Assembly: GCF_003337355.1 (NCBI RefSeq)
Contig: NZ_QPJW01000003.1
Span: forward strand, 349,531-413,530
Direction: 5' to 3'
Source: Fontibacillus phaseoli
GTDB lineage: Bacteria > Bacillota > Bacilli > Paenibacillales > Paenibacillaceae
DNA: 64,000 nt
The notes below the pieces were generated by a model, which made no database searches, was not told where the DNA came from, and saw nothing but the letters and a program-made list of their open reading frames with translations. How positions within the stretch are numbered: the first letter of the stretch is position 1; each line of letters opens with the position of its first letter. Below are positions 52,341 through 60,154 of the stretch, piece after piece. The position numbers and the translations under genes are program-made.

Positions 52341-53291
52341 CTAAATCGAGGAGCGAAGGATCAGTTTATAGGGCGTTTCCACCTTTGCTTTGGATTTGGC
52401 CATGGCCAGGTCAAAAGCTTGTTCTCCTACCTTCACCAGTTGATGGTCCAGGGAGGACAGATCAAGCCCGACACCGACCGGCTGATTCTCCTGCCCGATG
52501 ATGACCAGGTCTGCCGGAATATCCAGTCCAACCGATTTGGCATACTTGAAAATGCCTCCGGCAACCTCGTCCCCGTTCGCATACACCGCCGTTGGTCTCG
52601 GATCCAGGCTCAGCAGCCGCTGCCCAGCCGCATATCCGTCCTCAAAACGAAAACAATCGGACTGTTGGTAAGCCCGATCCAACTTGCCGAACACGTTCTC
52701 ATAAGCCGCTATCGTTTGGCGGGTACTGGTGCTTTCGGTTCCACGAGCCGTGGTAAAGGCGATGTTCCGGTGCCCCTTATCTTTTAACAATTGAAAAACT
52801 TCAAGATAAGAGGCATACCGGTCCATATAAGAGCACCCGATTTCCGGATGTCCCGTATATTCGCAAGAAATGACCGATCCGTACTCCGTAAAAGGAAGGA
52901 TGTCTTCCCAAGGATTGGCCCGCGACGTGATAATGATCGCGTCCAACAATTTATTTTTCAGCATAAATAGGTGTTCGATTTCCTTATCGGGATTGTATTT
53001 GGTAGGCAGTACAATGATCGCATAATCCTTCTCTACGGACCGGTTAAGTACCCCGTGCAGAAGTTGATCGAATGCCTGATTGTTCGTATACGGAATAATG
53101 ACCCCGATCTTCTTCGTCTCTCCGCGAATTAAATCGACCGCATTCCGGTTGGGCGTGTAGTTCATTTCATCAATGATCTTCTGAACCGCGGCTCGTTTTT
53201 CTTCAGACACATATTTATGATGATTCAGCACACGGGATACGGTCGATACGGACACGCCGGCCAGCCTGGCGATTTCGTTGATATTTGCCAT
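52341..53291 (-). CDS. LacI-family transcriptional regulator
   Basis: 316-residue repressor. N-terminal helix-turn-helix INEIARLAGVSVSTVSRVLNHHKYVSEEKR with hinge NYTPNRNAVDLI, then a periplasmic-binding-like effector domain (GVIIPYTNNQAFDQLLHGV, VYANGDEVAGGI, LVIIGQENQP). No sugar gene is adjacent, so its target is elsewhere; the AAAACGTTTT operators before the GH9 gene are of the type such proteins bind. Confidence 0.9.
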   Translation of the reverse strand: MANINEIARLAGVSVSTVSRVLNHHKYVSEEKRAAVQKIIDEMNYTPNRNAVDLIRGETKKIGVIIPYTNNQAFDQLLHGVLNRSVEKDYAIIVLPTKYNPDKEIEHLFMLKNKLLDAIIITSRANPWEDILPFTEYGSVISCEYTGHPEIGCSYMDRYASYLEVFQLLKDKGHRNIAFTTARGTESTSTRQTIAAYENVFGKLDRAYQQSDCFRFEDGYAAGQRLLSLDPRPTAVYANGDEVAGGIFKYAKSVGLDIPADLVIIGQENQPVGVGLDLSSLDHQLVKVGEQAFDLAMAKSKAKVETPYKLILRSSI

Positions 53292-53479
53292 ACGGTTGTT
53301 CTCCCCACTCGCATATTTGTACTTCCATCGCTAAACCTAGTATACCTTAACCTGACGCTCCGCTTGAATAGGGCTAGGATTTGCTTTCCGGCCAGCGACA
53401 TTGTTGGTGCGAGCGGCTACTGGTTTTTAAGGTGCGTCGAGTGGAGTAAATATGATTCGGGAGGGCATTGGGGCGAGGG

Positions 53480-53872
53480 CCTGCCGGTTGGTTAGTGCGT
53501 AGGATGGATGGAATGTGGGGGGTTGCGAGTAACTGGGATGTTGGAGGAAGGTTGAGCCGAGAACGTCAGTTGGTTAAGTGCGTGGGATGGATGGAATGTG
53601 GGGGTTGCGAGTAACTGGGATGTTGGAGGAAGGTTGAGCCGAGAACAACCAGTTGGTTAAGTGCGTGGGATGGATGGAATGTGGGGGTTGCGAGTAACTG
53701 GGATGTTGGAGGAAGGTTGAGCCGAGAACAACCGGTTGGTTAGTGCGTGGGATGGATGGAATGTGGGGGTTGCGAGTAACTGGAATGTTGGAGGAAGGTT
53801 GAGCCGAGAACAACCAGTTGGTTAAGTGCGTGGGATGGATGGAATGTGGGGGTTGCGAGTAACTGGTAGGTG
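53480..53872. repeat. 82/83-bp minisatellite, five copies
   Basis: The GTGCGTxGGATGGATGG start recurs at 53495, 53578, 53661, 53743 and 53826 (spacings 83, 83, 82, 83). Copies are near identical, differing by a few substitutions. G/T-rich on the plus strand, no ribosome site; the minus-strand frame through it is a by-product. It lies in an 1.1-kb gap between a LacI gene and the GH65 gene end; 53292-53479 holds nothing recognisable. Confidence 0.9.
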
Positions 53873-53978
53873 AGGAGACGTTCACTTGAGGGGTTTCTGA
53901 AAAATGGAAAGTTTCATCGCGCTACTGAAATGTTGTAGCGTAATAGCTCCTTCTGCCCAAAACAGGGATTGCAAAAAA

Positions 53979-54113
53979 TAACTGGATAACCTGCAGTTAA
54001 TTAAGACTTCGGAGCCTTCCTCGAGCAATTAACTGGAAAAACTACAGTTAATTCGGAAGAATTTGTCCTGTAGTCGCAAGACAAACATAAATAACTGGAG
54101 GATTTCCAGTTAT
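53979..54113. repeat. cluster of TAACTG / CAGTTA inverted repeats
   Basis: Three short palindromes: TAACTG-N9-CAGTTA (53979-53999), TTAACTG-N9-CAGTTAA (54029-54051) and ATAACTGGA-N5-TCCAGTTAT (54091-54113). A single CAGTTAA half follows near 54150. REP-like or protein-binding cluster; nature unknown. Confidence 0.65.
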
Positions 54114-54202
54114 TTCTTCCAAAATGTATATTTAGGGCAAATTAGCTAGAGGTTTTCCAGTTAATTCTTTCGCGAGCCGAAAATGACGCGGAAAACACGA
54201 CC

Positions 54203-54248
54203 AAAGGCCGCTTCGTCCGACATGCGGTCGGCGGACGAAGCGGCCTTT
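54203..54248. terminator. large GC-rich hairpin downstream of the GH65 gene
   Basis: AAAGGCCGCTTCGTCCG and CGGACGAAGCGGCCTTT form a perfect 17-bp stem with a 12-base loop. On the minus strand it is followed by GGTCGTGTTTTCC, so a U-run is weak. It is about 170 bp past the GH65 stop and probably ends that transcript. Confidence 0.65.
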
Positions 54249-54417
54249 GAGTTATGGCGGTGCGATACGGGCCGATTGCTGCCGCCAAGAGACCTCGCGG
54301 CCAGCAGCCCTCCCGGGGCTCGGGGAGCGCTGCGCTGCTGATATGGCCGAAGCCAGGCGGCCACCGGCTCGCGCGCCGCACAAGCAGCGCGGCTCCGGGC
54401 ACCGCCCGTGAGGGCCG

Positions 54418-57400
54418 CTAGCGGAACAGCGCCAGCAGGCGTTCCGCGCTAAGCTCGGCGGTCGACGCGAGCAGCAAGTCGGTCCCGCTGAGCCGGTCGG
54501 CGCTTCCGATGCCGACCGCCTTCATCCCGGCGGCGTTGATCGCCGCGATGCCTGCGGCCGCGTCTTCGACGCCGACGCAGTTCTCCGGCGGCACGCCGAG
54601 CAGTTCAGCCGCCCGGAGAAATATCTCCGGGTCCGGCTTGCCCTTGGTGACGCCGGCGGGGTCAGCCACCGCTTGGAACCAGGAGCCGGCGTCCAGCCGC
54701 TCCAGGATCAGCGGGGCGTTGTGGCTGGCCGACGCCAGCCCGGCGGCGATCCCCCGCTCGCACAGCGCGGTCAGCAGCTCGCGGATGCCCGGCAGCAGAT
54801 CGCCGGGTGTCAGCTGACCGATCAGCCGCCGGTAACGGTCGTTCTTCCGCGCAGCGAGGTCCTCTTTTTCCGCGGCGGTCCAGGAACGACCGCTCTTCTC
54901 CAGCAGGATGTCCAGCGACTCGCTCCGGCTCACTCCCTTTAGCCGTTCATTAACATTCCGGTCAAAGGGAATGCCCAGTTCGTCGGCAAGCTCCTTCCAG
55001 GCAAGATAATGATACTCCGCCGTGTCCGTAATCACGCCGTCCAGGTCGAAAACCACCGCTTCCAGCCGTGCAGCCAGTGAAATCGCAACTTTCTTTCCCG
55101 GTGGCAGATGGAGCAGCTCCCCCTTGTGACGGATCGTAAATGCCTCGCCCTCAAGCAGCGTGTATCCAACTTCATCTCTCCCGATACAAACCTCCAGCAA
55201 TCTGCCGCGGTTCGTCACTTTGAACCGGCAGCTCTCCCACTGCGGCGGCAGTGAAGGCGAGAATGAAAGCATGCCGTCCCCGAACAATCGCAGACCGCCG
55301 AAGCCGTTCACGACCGACATCCATGAACCCGCCATCGCGGCGGTATGAAGACCGTCTTTTACATTCTTATTGACGTCGTCCAAATCCATCCTTACCGTCC
55401 GGTTAAAATAATTGTACGCCCCCTCCAAATCGCCGATCTCCGCAGACACGATGCTGTGGATGCAGGGCGATAAGGATGAATCATGCGTAGTCAACGGCTC
55501 GTAATATCGGTAATTCCGGATTTTTTCAGCTAAGGAGAACCGATCTCCGAGCAAAAACGTCGCCATCACAAAATCAGCCTGCTTCAGCACCTGATGGCGG
55601 TAAATAACGAGCGGGTGGTAATGCAGCAGCAGCGGATACTTATCCGCAGGCGTGCCTGCAAAGTCCCATTTTTTCTTCGACAAAAAGGTATCATCCTGCG
55701 CATAAATCCCCAGTTCGACGTCAAACGGAATAAACATAAGGTCGGCCGCTCTCTTCCAATCCGTTACCTCAGTCTCCGTGAGCCCGATTTCCCGCTGCAG
55801 ACGGCCGTAATGCTCCGGAAAACTCTTTTGCAGCAGACTCACCGTTTCGCAGGCATACTTCAACTGTTCACGGACCATCAGGTTCGTATAGGCGTTGTTA
55901 TTGACGATGGCCGTGTACTCGTCCGGTCCGGTTACGGCATCGATGCAGAACGCCCCGCCTCGGGCCGGGTTGAAATGTCCGAGATCAGCCCAGAACCGGG
56001 ACGTCTCGAACAGAATTTCCGCGCCTTTCTCCGCGAGGAACATCACATCTCCCGTAGCCAGCACATATTGCCTGATTCCGTAAGCAATATCGGCATTGAT
56101 ATGCGCCTGCGCCGTTCCCGCCGGGAAGTAGGCCGAATTCTCCTCACCTGCGATGGTCCGCCAAGGATACAGCGCTCCTTTCTGCGACATCTCCGCCGCG
56201 CGTTCCCGCGCTTTGTCCAGCGTCGCATAGCGGAACTCCAGCAATGCCCGGGCAATCTCCGGCTGGGTAAACGTAAAGAAAGGCAGCATGTACATTTCCG
56301 TGTCCCAAAAATAATGCCCCTCGTAACCTTCGCCGGTCAGCCCCTTAGCCCCGATATTCGTAACGCCGTCACGTCCCACCGACTGCAGCAGACCGAAGGC
56401 ATTGAACCGCATTCCCTGCTGAAGCGCCGGATCGCCCTGAATCTCCACATCCCCCCGGCTCCAGAACCGCTCCAAATACGAACGCTGTTCAGCGGCCAGC
56501 GCTTCGAAGCCCCGTTCCTCCGCTTCCGCCAGCACCTCCGTATTGCGGGCAGTGAGTTCCTCCTCCGGATAGTCCCTGGAAGTATGGTAGGCAATAAACT
56601 TGGTAAGACGCGCCGTCTCCCCGCTTTCCAGCGGAAACACATACTGGATCCCTTTACGGGGGCCGTCCGCGATTCTTTTATCCTCTACTTCTCCCGGAGC
56701 TTCCAGGGAGTGCCGTATTCCCGTCACCAGAGCAAATCCGGTATGCCGCGTCCGGTGCTTCATCCAACACCCGGCGGCATCCCTTCCGCTCTCTTCCAAC
56801 AGCAGGCTGGGCTCCAAGCGGCGCGCTCCCACTCTCGGATCGCCCTGAGAACCTCCTTCCGGTCCGGCGACCTCCCCGTTAATCATCGAGATCAACCGCA
56901 CTTCTCCATCAAAATTAAGCGCTGTAACCTCATAAGAGAACGAAGCAAGGTGCTTGCGTTCCAAAGACACTAGGCGCCGGATTTGGATCCTTACCCGGTG
57001 ACCGGCTGGCGATTCCCATTCCACCAGCCGATGCAGCAGTCCGCCTTTCATATCCAGCTCCCTACTATGCTTGTGGACGGTTCCGCTCTGCAAGCTGAAG
57101 GAATATCCTTCAATCTCAAGCCGGACGATTTTGGCGTCCGGCACATTCAGCATCGCGTGGTTACGGGCCGGATATCCGTACGCGCCTTCCGGATAATGGA
57201 TCGGCTCCGAATCATAAAATCCGTTCAAGTAGTTTCCGGTAACCGATGTGCCCTCCGTTCCATGGTACCCTTCTTCAAAATTGCCGCGCAGCCCGATATA
57301 GCCGTTCCCGAGCGCGAAAACGCTCTCGTTTCTCTGATGATTTTTCTCGGAATAACTCTCTTCCCGGATACGCCACGCTTCGTAAGGATACAAAGCTTCC

Positions 57401-57438
57401 GGATGCGTGCCCTGCTCCATCTTAATCTTGGTTTTCAT
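54418..57438 (-). CDS. GH65 disaccharide phosphorylase fused to beta-phosphoglucomutase
   Basis: Cytosolic bifunctional enzyme of 1006 residues. Residues 1-785 are GH65: YSEKNHQRNESVFALGNGYIGLRG at the start, the barrel with HYFWDTEMYMLPFF, and the catalytic acid E507 in VTGPDEYTAIVNNNAYTN. Residues ~790-1006 are a complete beta-phosphoglucomutase of the HAD family (VVFDLDGVITDTAEYHYLAWKELADELG, VSRSESLDILL, ASASHN, KGKPDPEIF, GVEDAAAGIAAINAAGMKAVGIG). It would phosphorolyse maltose, trehalose, kojibiose or nigerose (which one is unknown) to beta-glucose-1-phosphate and convert that directly to glucose-6-phosphate. Third gene after two sugar permeases. The mutase part is far more GC-rich (about 70% in places) than the GH65 part. 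Confidence 0.92.
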   Translation of the reverse strand: MKTKIKMEQGTHPEALYPYEAWRIREESYSEKNHQRNESVFALGNGYIGLRGNFEEGYHGTEGTSVTGNYLNGFYDSEPIHYPEGAYGYPARNHAMLNVPDAKIVRLEIEGYSFSLQSGTVHKHSRELDMKGGLLHRLVEWESPAGHRVRIQIRRLVSLERKHLASFSYEVTALNFDGEVRLISMINGEVAGPEGGSQGDPRVGARRLEPSLLLEESGRDAAGCWMKHRTRHTGFALVTGIRHSLEAPGEVEDKRIADGPRKGIQYVFPLESGETARLTKFIAYHTSRDYPEEELTARNTEVLAEAEERGFEALAAEQRSYLERFWSRGDVEIQGDPALQQGMRFNAFGLLQSVGRDGVTNIGAKGLTGEGYEGHYFWDTEMYMLPFFTFTQPEIARALLEFRYATLDKARERAAEMSQKGALYPWRTIAGEENSAYFPAGTAQAHINADIAYGIRQYVLATGDVMFLAEKGAEILFETSRFWADLGHFNPARGGAFCIDAVTGPDEYTAIVNNNAYTNLMVREQLKYACETVSLLQKSFPEHYGRLQREIGLTETEVTDWKRAADLMFIPFDVELGIYAQDDTFLSKKKWDFAGTPADKYPLLLHYHPLVIYRHQVLKQADFVMATFLLGDRFSLAEKIRNYRYYEPLTTHDSSLSPCIHSIVSAEIGDLEGAYNYFNRTVRMDLDDVNKNVKDGLHTAAMAGSWMSVVNGFGGLRLFGDGMLSFSPSLPPQWESCRFKVTNRGRLLEVCIGRDEVGYTLLEGEAFTIRHKGELLHLPPGKKVAISLAARLEAVVFDLDGVITDTAEYHYLAWKELADELGIPFDRNVNERLKGVSRSESLDILLEKSGRSWTAAEKEDLAARKNDRYRRLIGQLTPGDLLPGIRELLTALCERGIAAGLASASHNAPLILERLDAGSWFQAVADPAGVTKGKPDPEIFLRAAELLGVPPENCVGVEDAAAGIAAINAAGMKAVGIGSADRLSGTDLLLASTAELSAERLLALFR

Positions 57439-57489
57439 CGATATGAGGCTCCTCCCGAAACGAAACTGGTTTCTGAAAAGACAGCAAAA

Positions 57490-58584
57490 TCAGCCCTTCA
57501 CCGAACCGCCCATCAGCCCTCTGACAAAGTATTTTTGCAGCAGGAAAAAGATCGCGAGCGGCATCAGCATCGAAATAAACGCGGCCGAGGTCAGCAAGTG
57601 CCAGTCATTGCCGCGCGAGCCGACGAGATCGGCAATTTTCATCGACATGACCTGCACGCCGGGCTGGTTCCCGATAAAAATGAGCGAAACGAGATAGTCG
57701 TTCCACACCCACAGGAATTGAAAAATGCCAATGGAAGCTAGCGCCGGTACAGACAGCGGTAAAATCAGCCTCGAGAAAATCGTGAAATGGCTCGCCCCGT
57801 CTATAAAAGCCGATTCGAACAAATCCTTTGGCAGTTGGCTGATGAAGTTATACATAAAATAGATCACGAGCGGTAGGCCGAAGGCTGTGTGTGCCAGCCA
57901 GATTCCGAGGTAACTCCCGTTTAGGCCCAGGGAAGTATAATCCTTGAGTACCGGAATCAACGCCACCTGCAACGGAATGACAAGCATGGCGATAATGACG
58001 ACGAACAGCGTCTTCCTGCCGGGGAAACGGAGCCATGCAAATGCGTAAGCGGCAAAAGAAGATATCAGGACCGGAATCACCGTGGCAGGGACCGCGATCG
58101 TCAGTGTGTTCCAGAACGCCTGGGACAAGCCACTGCCTTTTTGCACCGTTTCGCTGCCGTCGGCATTTTTCAGTTTATACTCTTTCCCGGAAAGCACATT
58201 TTTGTAATTGTCCAGCGTCAGCGCCGGCTTGAATTCCCAGCCCTGCTCCATCACGCTTAGCGTACGGGCTCTGCGGTTCTCCCACATCAGGCGGTCGCCG
58301 TCTACGGTCACCCCCGATTTCAGTTGATCATCGGAGAACGTTTTGCCGGCCACTTCGATCGGCTGCCGCAAATCCGTTTCTTTGGACAACTGGATGCTCT
58401 CGCCGGATTTCTTCCATTCCTGATGGGGGAACACGTTCCACCAGCCGGTTTGAAGAATGTCCGCCGCAGGCCGGAAGGAAGAAATAAACAAGCCAAGGGT
58501 AGGAATCAGCCAAAGCAGGCAAATGAAACCAAGGACGAGATTGACGACGGTTTTGCTTCCTTTTCTCTTTTTTCTGCCGACCAT
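57490..58584 (-). CDS. alpha-glucoside ABC transporter permease (AglG/MalG-like)
   Basis: 364-residue inner-membrane permease. Six helices; the EAA motif is ESAFIDGASHFTIFSRLILPLSVPALASIGIFQFL. About 80 extra residues between TM1 and TM2 (VFPHQEWKKSGESIQL.. to TLDNYKNVL) form an external domain as in AglG of rhizobial alpha-glucoside systems. Its ATG overlaps the upstream permease stop (TAATG). The ATPase is not in the window; a shared MsmK/UgpC-type ATPase is assumed. Confidence 0.9.
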   Translation of the reverse strand: MVGRKKRKGSKTVVNLVLGFICLLWLIPTLGLFISSFRPAADILQTGWWNVFPHQEWKKSGESIQLSKETDLRQPIEVAGKTFSDDQLKSGVTVDGDRLMWENRRARTLSVMEQGWEFKPALTLDNYKNVLSGKEYKLKNADGSETVQKGSGLSQAFWNTLTIAVPATVIPVLISSFAAYAFAWLRFPGRKTLFVVIIAMLVIPLQVALIPVLKDYTSLGLNGSYLGIWLAHTAFGLPLVIYFMYNFISQLPKDLFESAFIDGASHFTIFSRLILPLSVPALASIGIFQFLWVWNDYLVSLIFIGNQPGVQVMSMKIADLVGSRGNDWHLLTSAAFISMLMPLAIFFLLQKYFVRGLMGGSVKG

Positions 58585-59666
58585 TAAAATCCCCCCTGCT
58601 TGCGGAACTGACGCAAATTAATGATGATCACCGGCAAGACGGCAATGAGTAACACGATCGCCAGGGTCGAACCGTACCCGAAGTTGCGGTACATGAAAAA
58701 CTGCCGGTAAAACTGCGTAGCTACGACTTCCGTATCGTATTGACCGCCTGTCATAACCATGACGACGTCAAATATTTTCAGCGTAAAGACGATAATCGTT
58801 GTGGTTACCGTAAGAATTGTCGCGGAGATATAAGGAATCATGATGCCGAAAAAGATTTTCACTTCCCCCGCCCCGTCCACGCGCGCCGCCTCCAAAATAT
58901 CCTCGGGAACACCCTTAATGGCGGCGGAGAAAATCACCATGGCAAAACCGGTTTGCATCCAGATCAGTATGAGAATGAGAAAAAAGTTGTTCCATGGCTG
59001 GATCATACTGGTCCAGGCCTGCGGTTCGCCCCCGAAAAAGGTAACGATCGCATTGAGCAACCCTATTTGCTCATCACCAGGCTGGTAGTAGTAGACAAAC
59101 TTCCAGATCACCCCGGCGGCCACGAAGGAAATGGCCATCGGCATGAAAATGATCGATTTAGCCAGTTTTTCGAAGCTGCTACGGTCCGCCAATATCGCGA
59201 TGAGCAAACCAAGACCTACGCAGGCGAGGGTCCCGACGAACACCCACAACAAATTGTTTCGTAGCGCAATGCCCATCAATCGGTCGCTGAAGATAGCGGC
59301 GTAATTCGCCAGACCGACGAATTTTTCCGAGGATGCATTGAAAAAACTCAGGTAAAGCGTACGTAGAGCGGGTAAAACCAGCAGCCAGCCTAGCAAGATC
59401 GCCCCCGGACCGATGAAAATATACGGCAGAACTTTTCGGCGCACCCGCTCGGGGTATTGTTCGGCCGCGAAATTCAGCGTATAGTACAGCAGATACACGC
59501 CCAGTACGCCCCAAATGACCGCCAGCACGGCCGTCACCAGCGGGTTCAACGTCGAATCGCGGAAAAACATAAAGATCGCGCCATGAACCACGAGATTGCC
59601 CAAAAGGATAACGACCGACAATAGCACGGCTTTCAGGCTAATTCCCTGCTTCGCTTGTGCACTCAT
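58584..59666 (-). CDS. alpha-glucoside ABC transporter permease (AglF/MalF-like)
   Basis: 360-residue permease with two extra N-terminal helices before the six-helix core; EAA motif EAARVDGAGEVKIFFGIMIPYISATI. Start ATG 59666 behind AAGGAGG. Its mRNA leader contains two short hairpin repeats (59683-59738). It is separated from the binding-protein gene by 488 bp of terminator and repeats, so the permease-GH65 part may have reduced or separate expression. Confidence 0.9.
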   Translation of the reverse strand: MSAQAKQGISLKAVLLSVVILLGNLVVHGAIFMFFRDSTLNPLVTAVLAVIWGVLGVYLLYYTLNFAAEQYPERVRRKVLPYIFIGPGAILLGWLLVLPALRTLYLSFFNASSEKFVGLANYAAIFSDRLMGIALRNNLLWVFVGTLACVGLGLLIAILADRSSFEKLAKSIIFMPMAISFVAAGVIWKFVYYYQPGDEQIGLLNAIVTFFGGEPQAWTSMIQPWNNFFLILILIWMQTGFAMVIFSAAIKGVPEDILEAARVDGAGEVKIFFGIMIPYISATILTVTTTIIVFTLKIFDVVMVMTGGQYDTEVVATQFYRQFFMYRNFGYGSTLAIVLLIAVLPVIIINLRQFRKQGGF

Positions 59667-59682
59667 AATGGCTCCTCCTTAA

Positions 59683-59738
59683 AGTTTTGCGGAGCAAAAC
59701 TGACTTCGTAAACATGTGCTTAGTTTGCGGAGCAAACT
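59683..59738. repeat. two 39-bp repeats each containing a hairpin
   Basis: AGTTTTGCGGAGCAAAACT (59683-59701) and AGTTTGCGGAGCAAACT (59722-59738) are each self-complementary and are followed by ACTTCGTAAACAT. They lie just upstream of the permease ribosome site. Confidence 0.7.
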
Positions 59739-59773
59739 ACTTCGTAAACATTCGCCAAGTTTGTTGGCTTCGA

Positions 59774-59814
59774 TGAAAAAAGAGGGGCCTACTCACGGTT
59801 AAGTCAGCCCCTCT
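59774..59814 (-). terminator. terminator between binding-protein and permease genes
   Basis: Minus strand AGAGGGGC / GCCCCTCT 8-bp stem (59814-59807 and 59788-59781) followed by TTTTTTC. Expected to lower transcription of the permeases relative to the binding protein. Confidence 0.8.
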
Positions 59815-59864
59815 CCGATTCCGGTGCCTTTCGGCAGGCACTTCCATTCCCCTATCAGCTCAAA

Positions 59865-60050
59865 CCTAACGGACACCAGGGCCGCTATCGGATCAAAAAA
59901 AGCGCTTTTACAAATCTAACGGACATACGGGCCCTTAACTCACTCCATTGACCCGAAAATATACCTTCAATATGCATTTAAGGGCTGTCATGTCCGTTAG
60001 AATTCGAAATGCTGTGATTTCGGCGTTTTAACGTCCGTGGTGTCCGTTAG
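59865..60050. repeat. TAACGGACA-type interspersed repeat, locus D
   Basis: Same 186-bp nested inverted-repeat block as locus A but in the opposite orientation. Outer CTAACGGACACCAGGGCC .. GGTGTCCGTTAG, inner TAACGGACATACGGGCCC .. GGGCTGTCATGTCCGTTA. Inserted between the binding-protein and permease genes of one operon. Confidence 0.82.
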
Positions 60051-60067
60051 CTGTTGATCGCGCCTAT

Positions 60068-60150
60068 TATTGAGCTATCAAGCGTAATCAGTGTGCTATC
60101 AAGTGTAATCAGTGAGCTATCGAGCACATTCAGCAGGTTTTCGAGCGTGA
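60068..60150. repeat. 21-bp direct-repeat array after the binding-protein gene
   Basis: Four degenerate copies of a unit like GCTATCAAGCGTAATCAGTGT end a few bases past the stop of the binding-protein gene. Confidence 0.65.
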
Positions 60151-60154
60151 TCGG

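Noticed and set aside
53495..53872. CRISPR array
   Set aside because: Repeats are contiguous without unique spacers and there are no cas genes in the window.
53574..53885. 103-residue minus-strand frame with internal repeats
   Set aside because: Runs through the 82/83-bp minisatellite. A unit length not divisible by three and lack of a ribosome site argue against a gene.
55594..56973. 459-residue plus-strand open frame
   Set aside because: Antisense shadow of the GH65 gene, whose catalytic motifs are clear.
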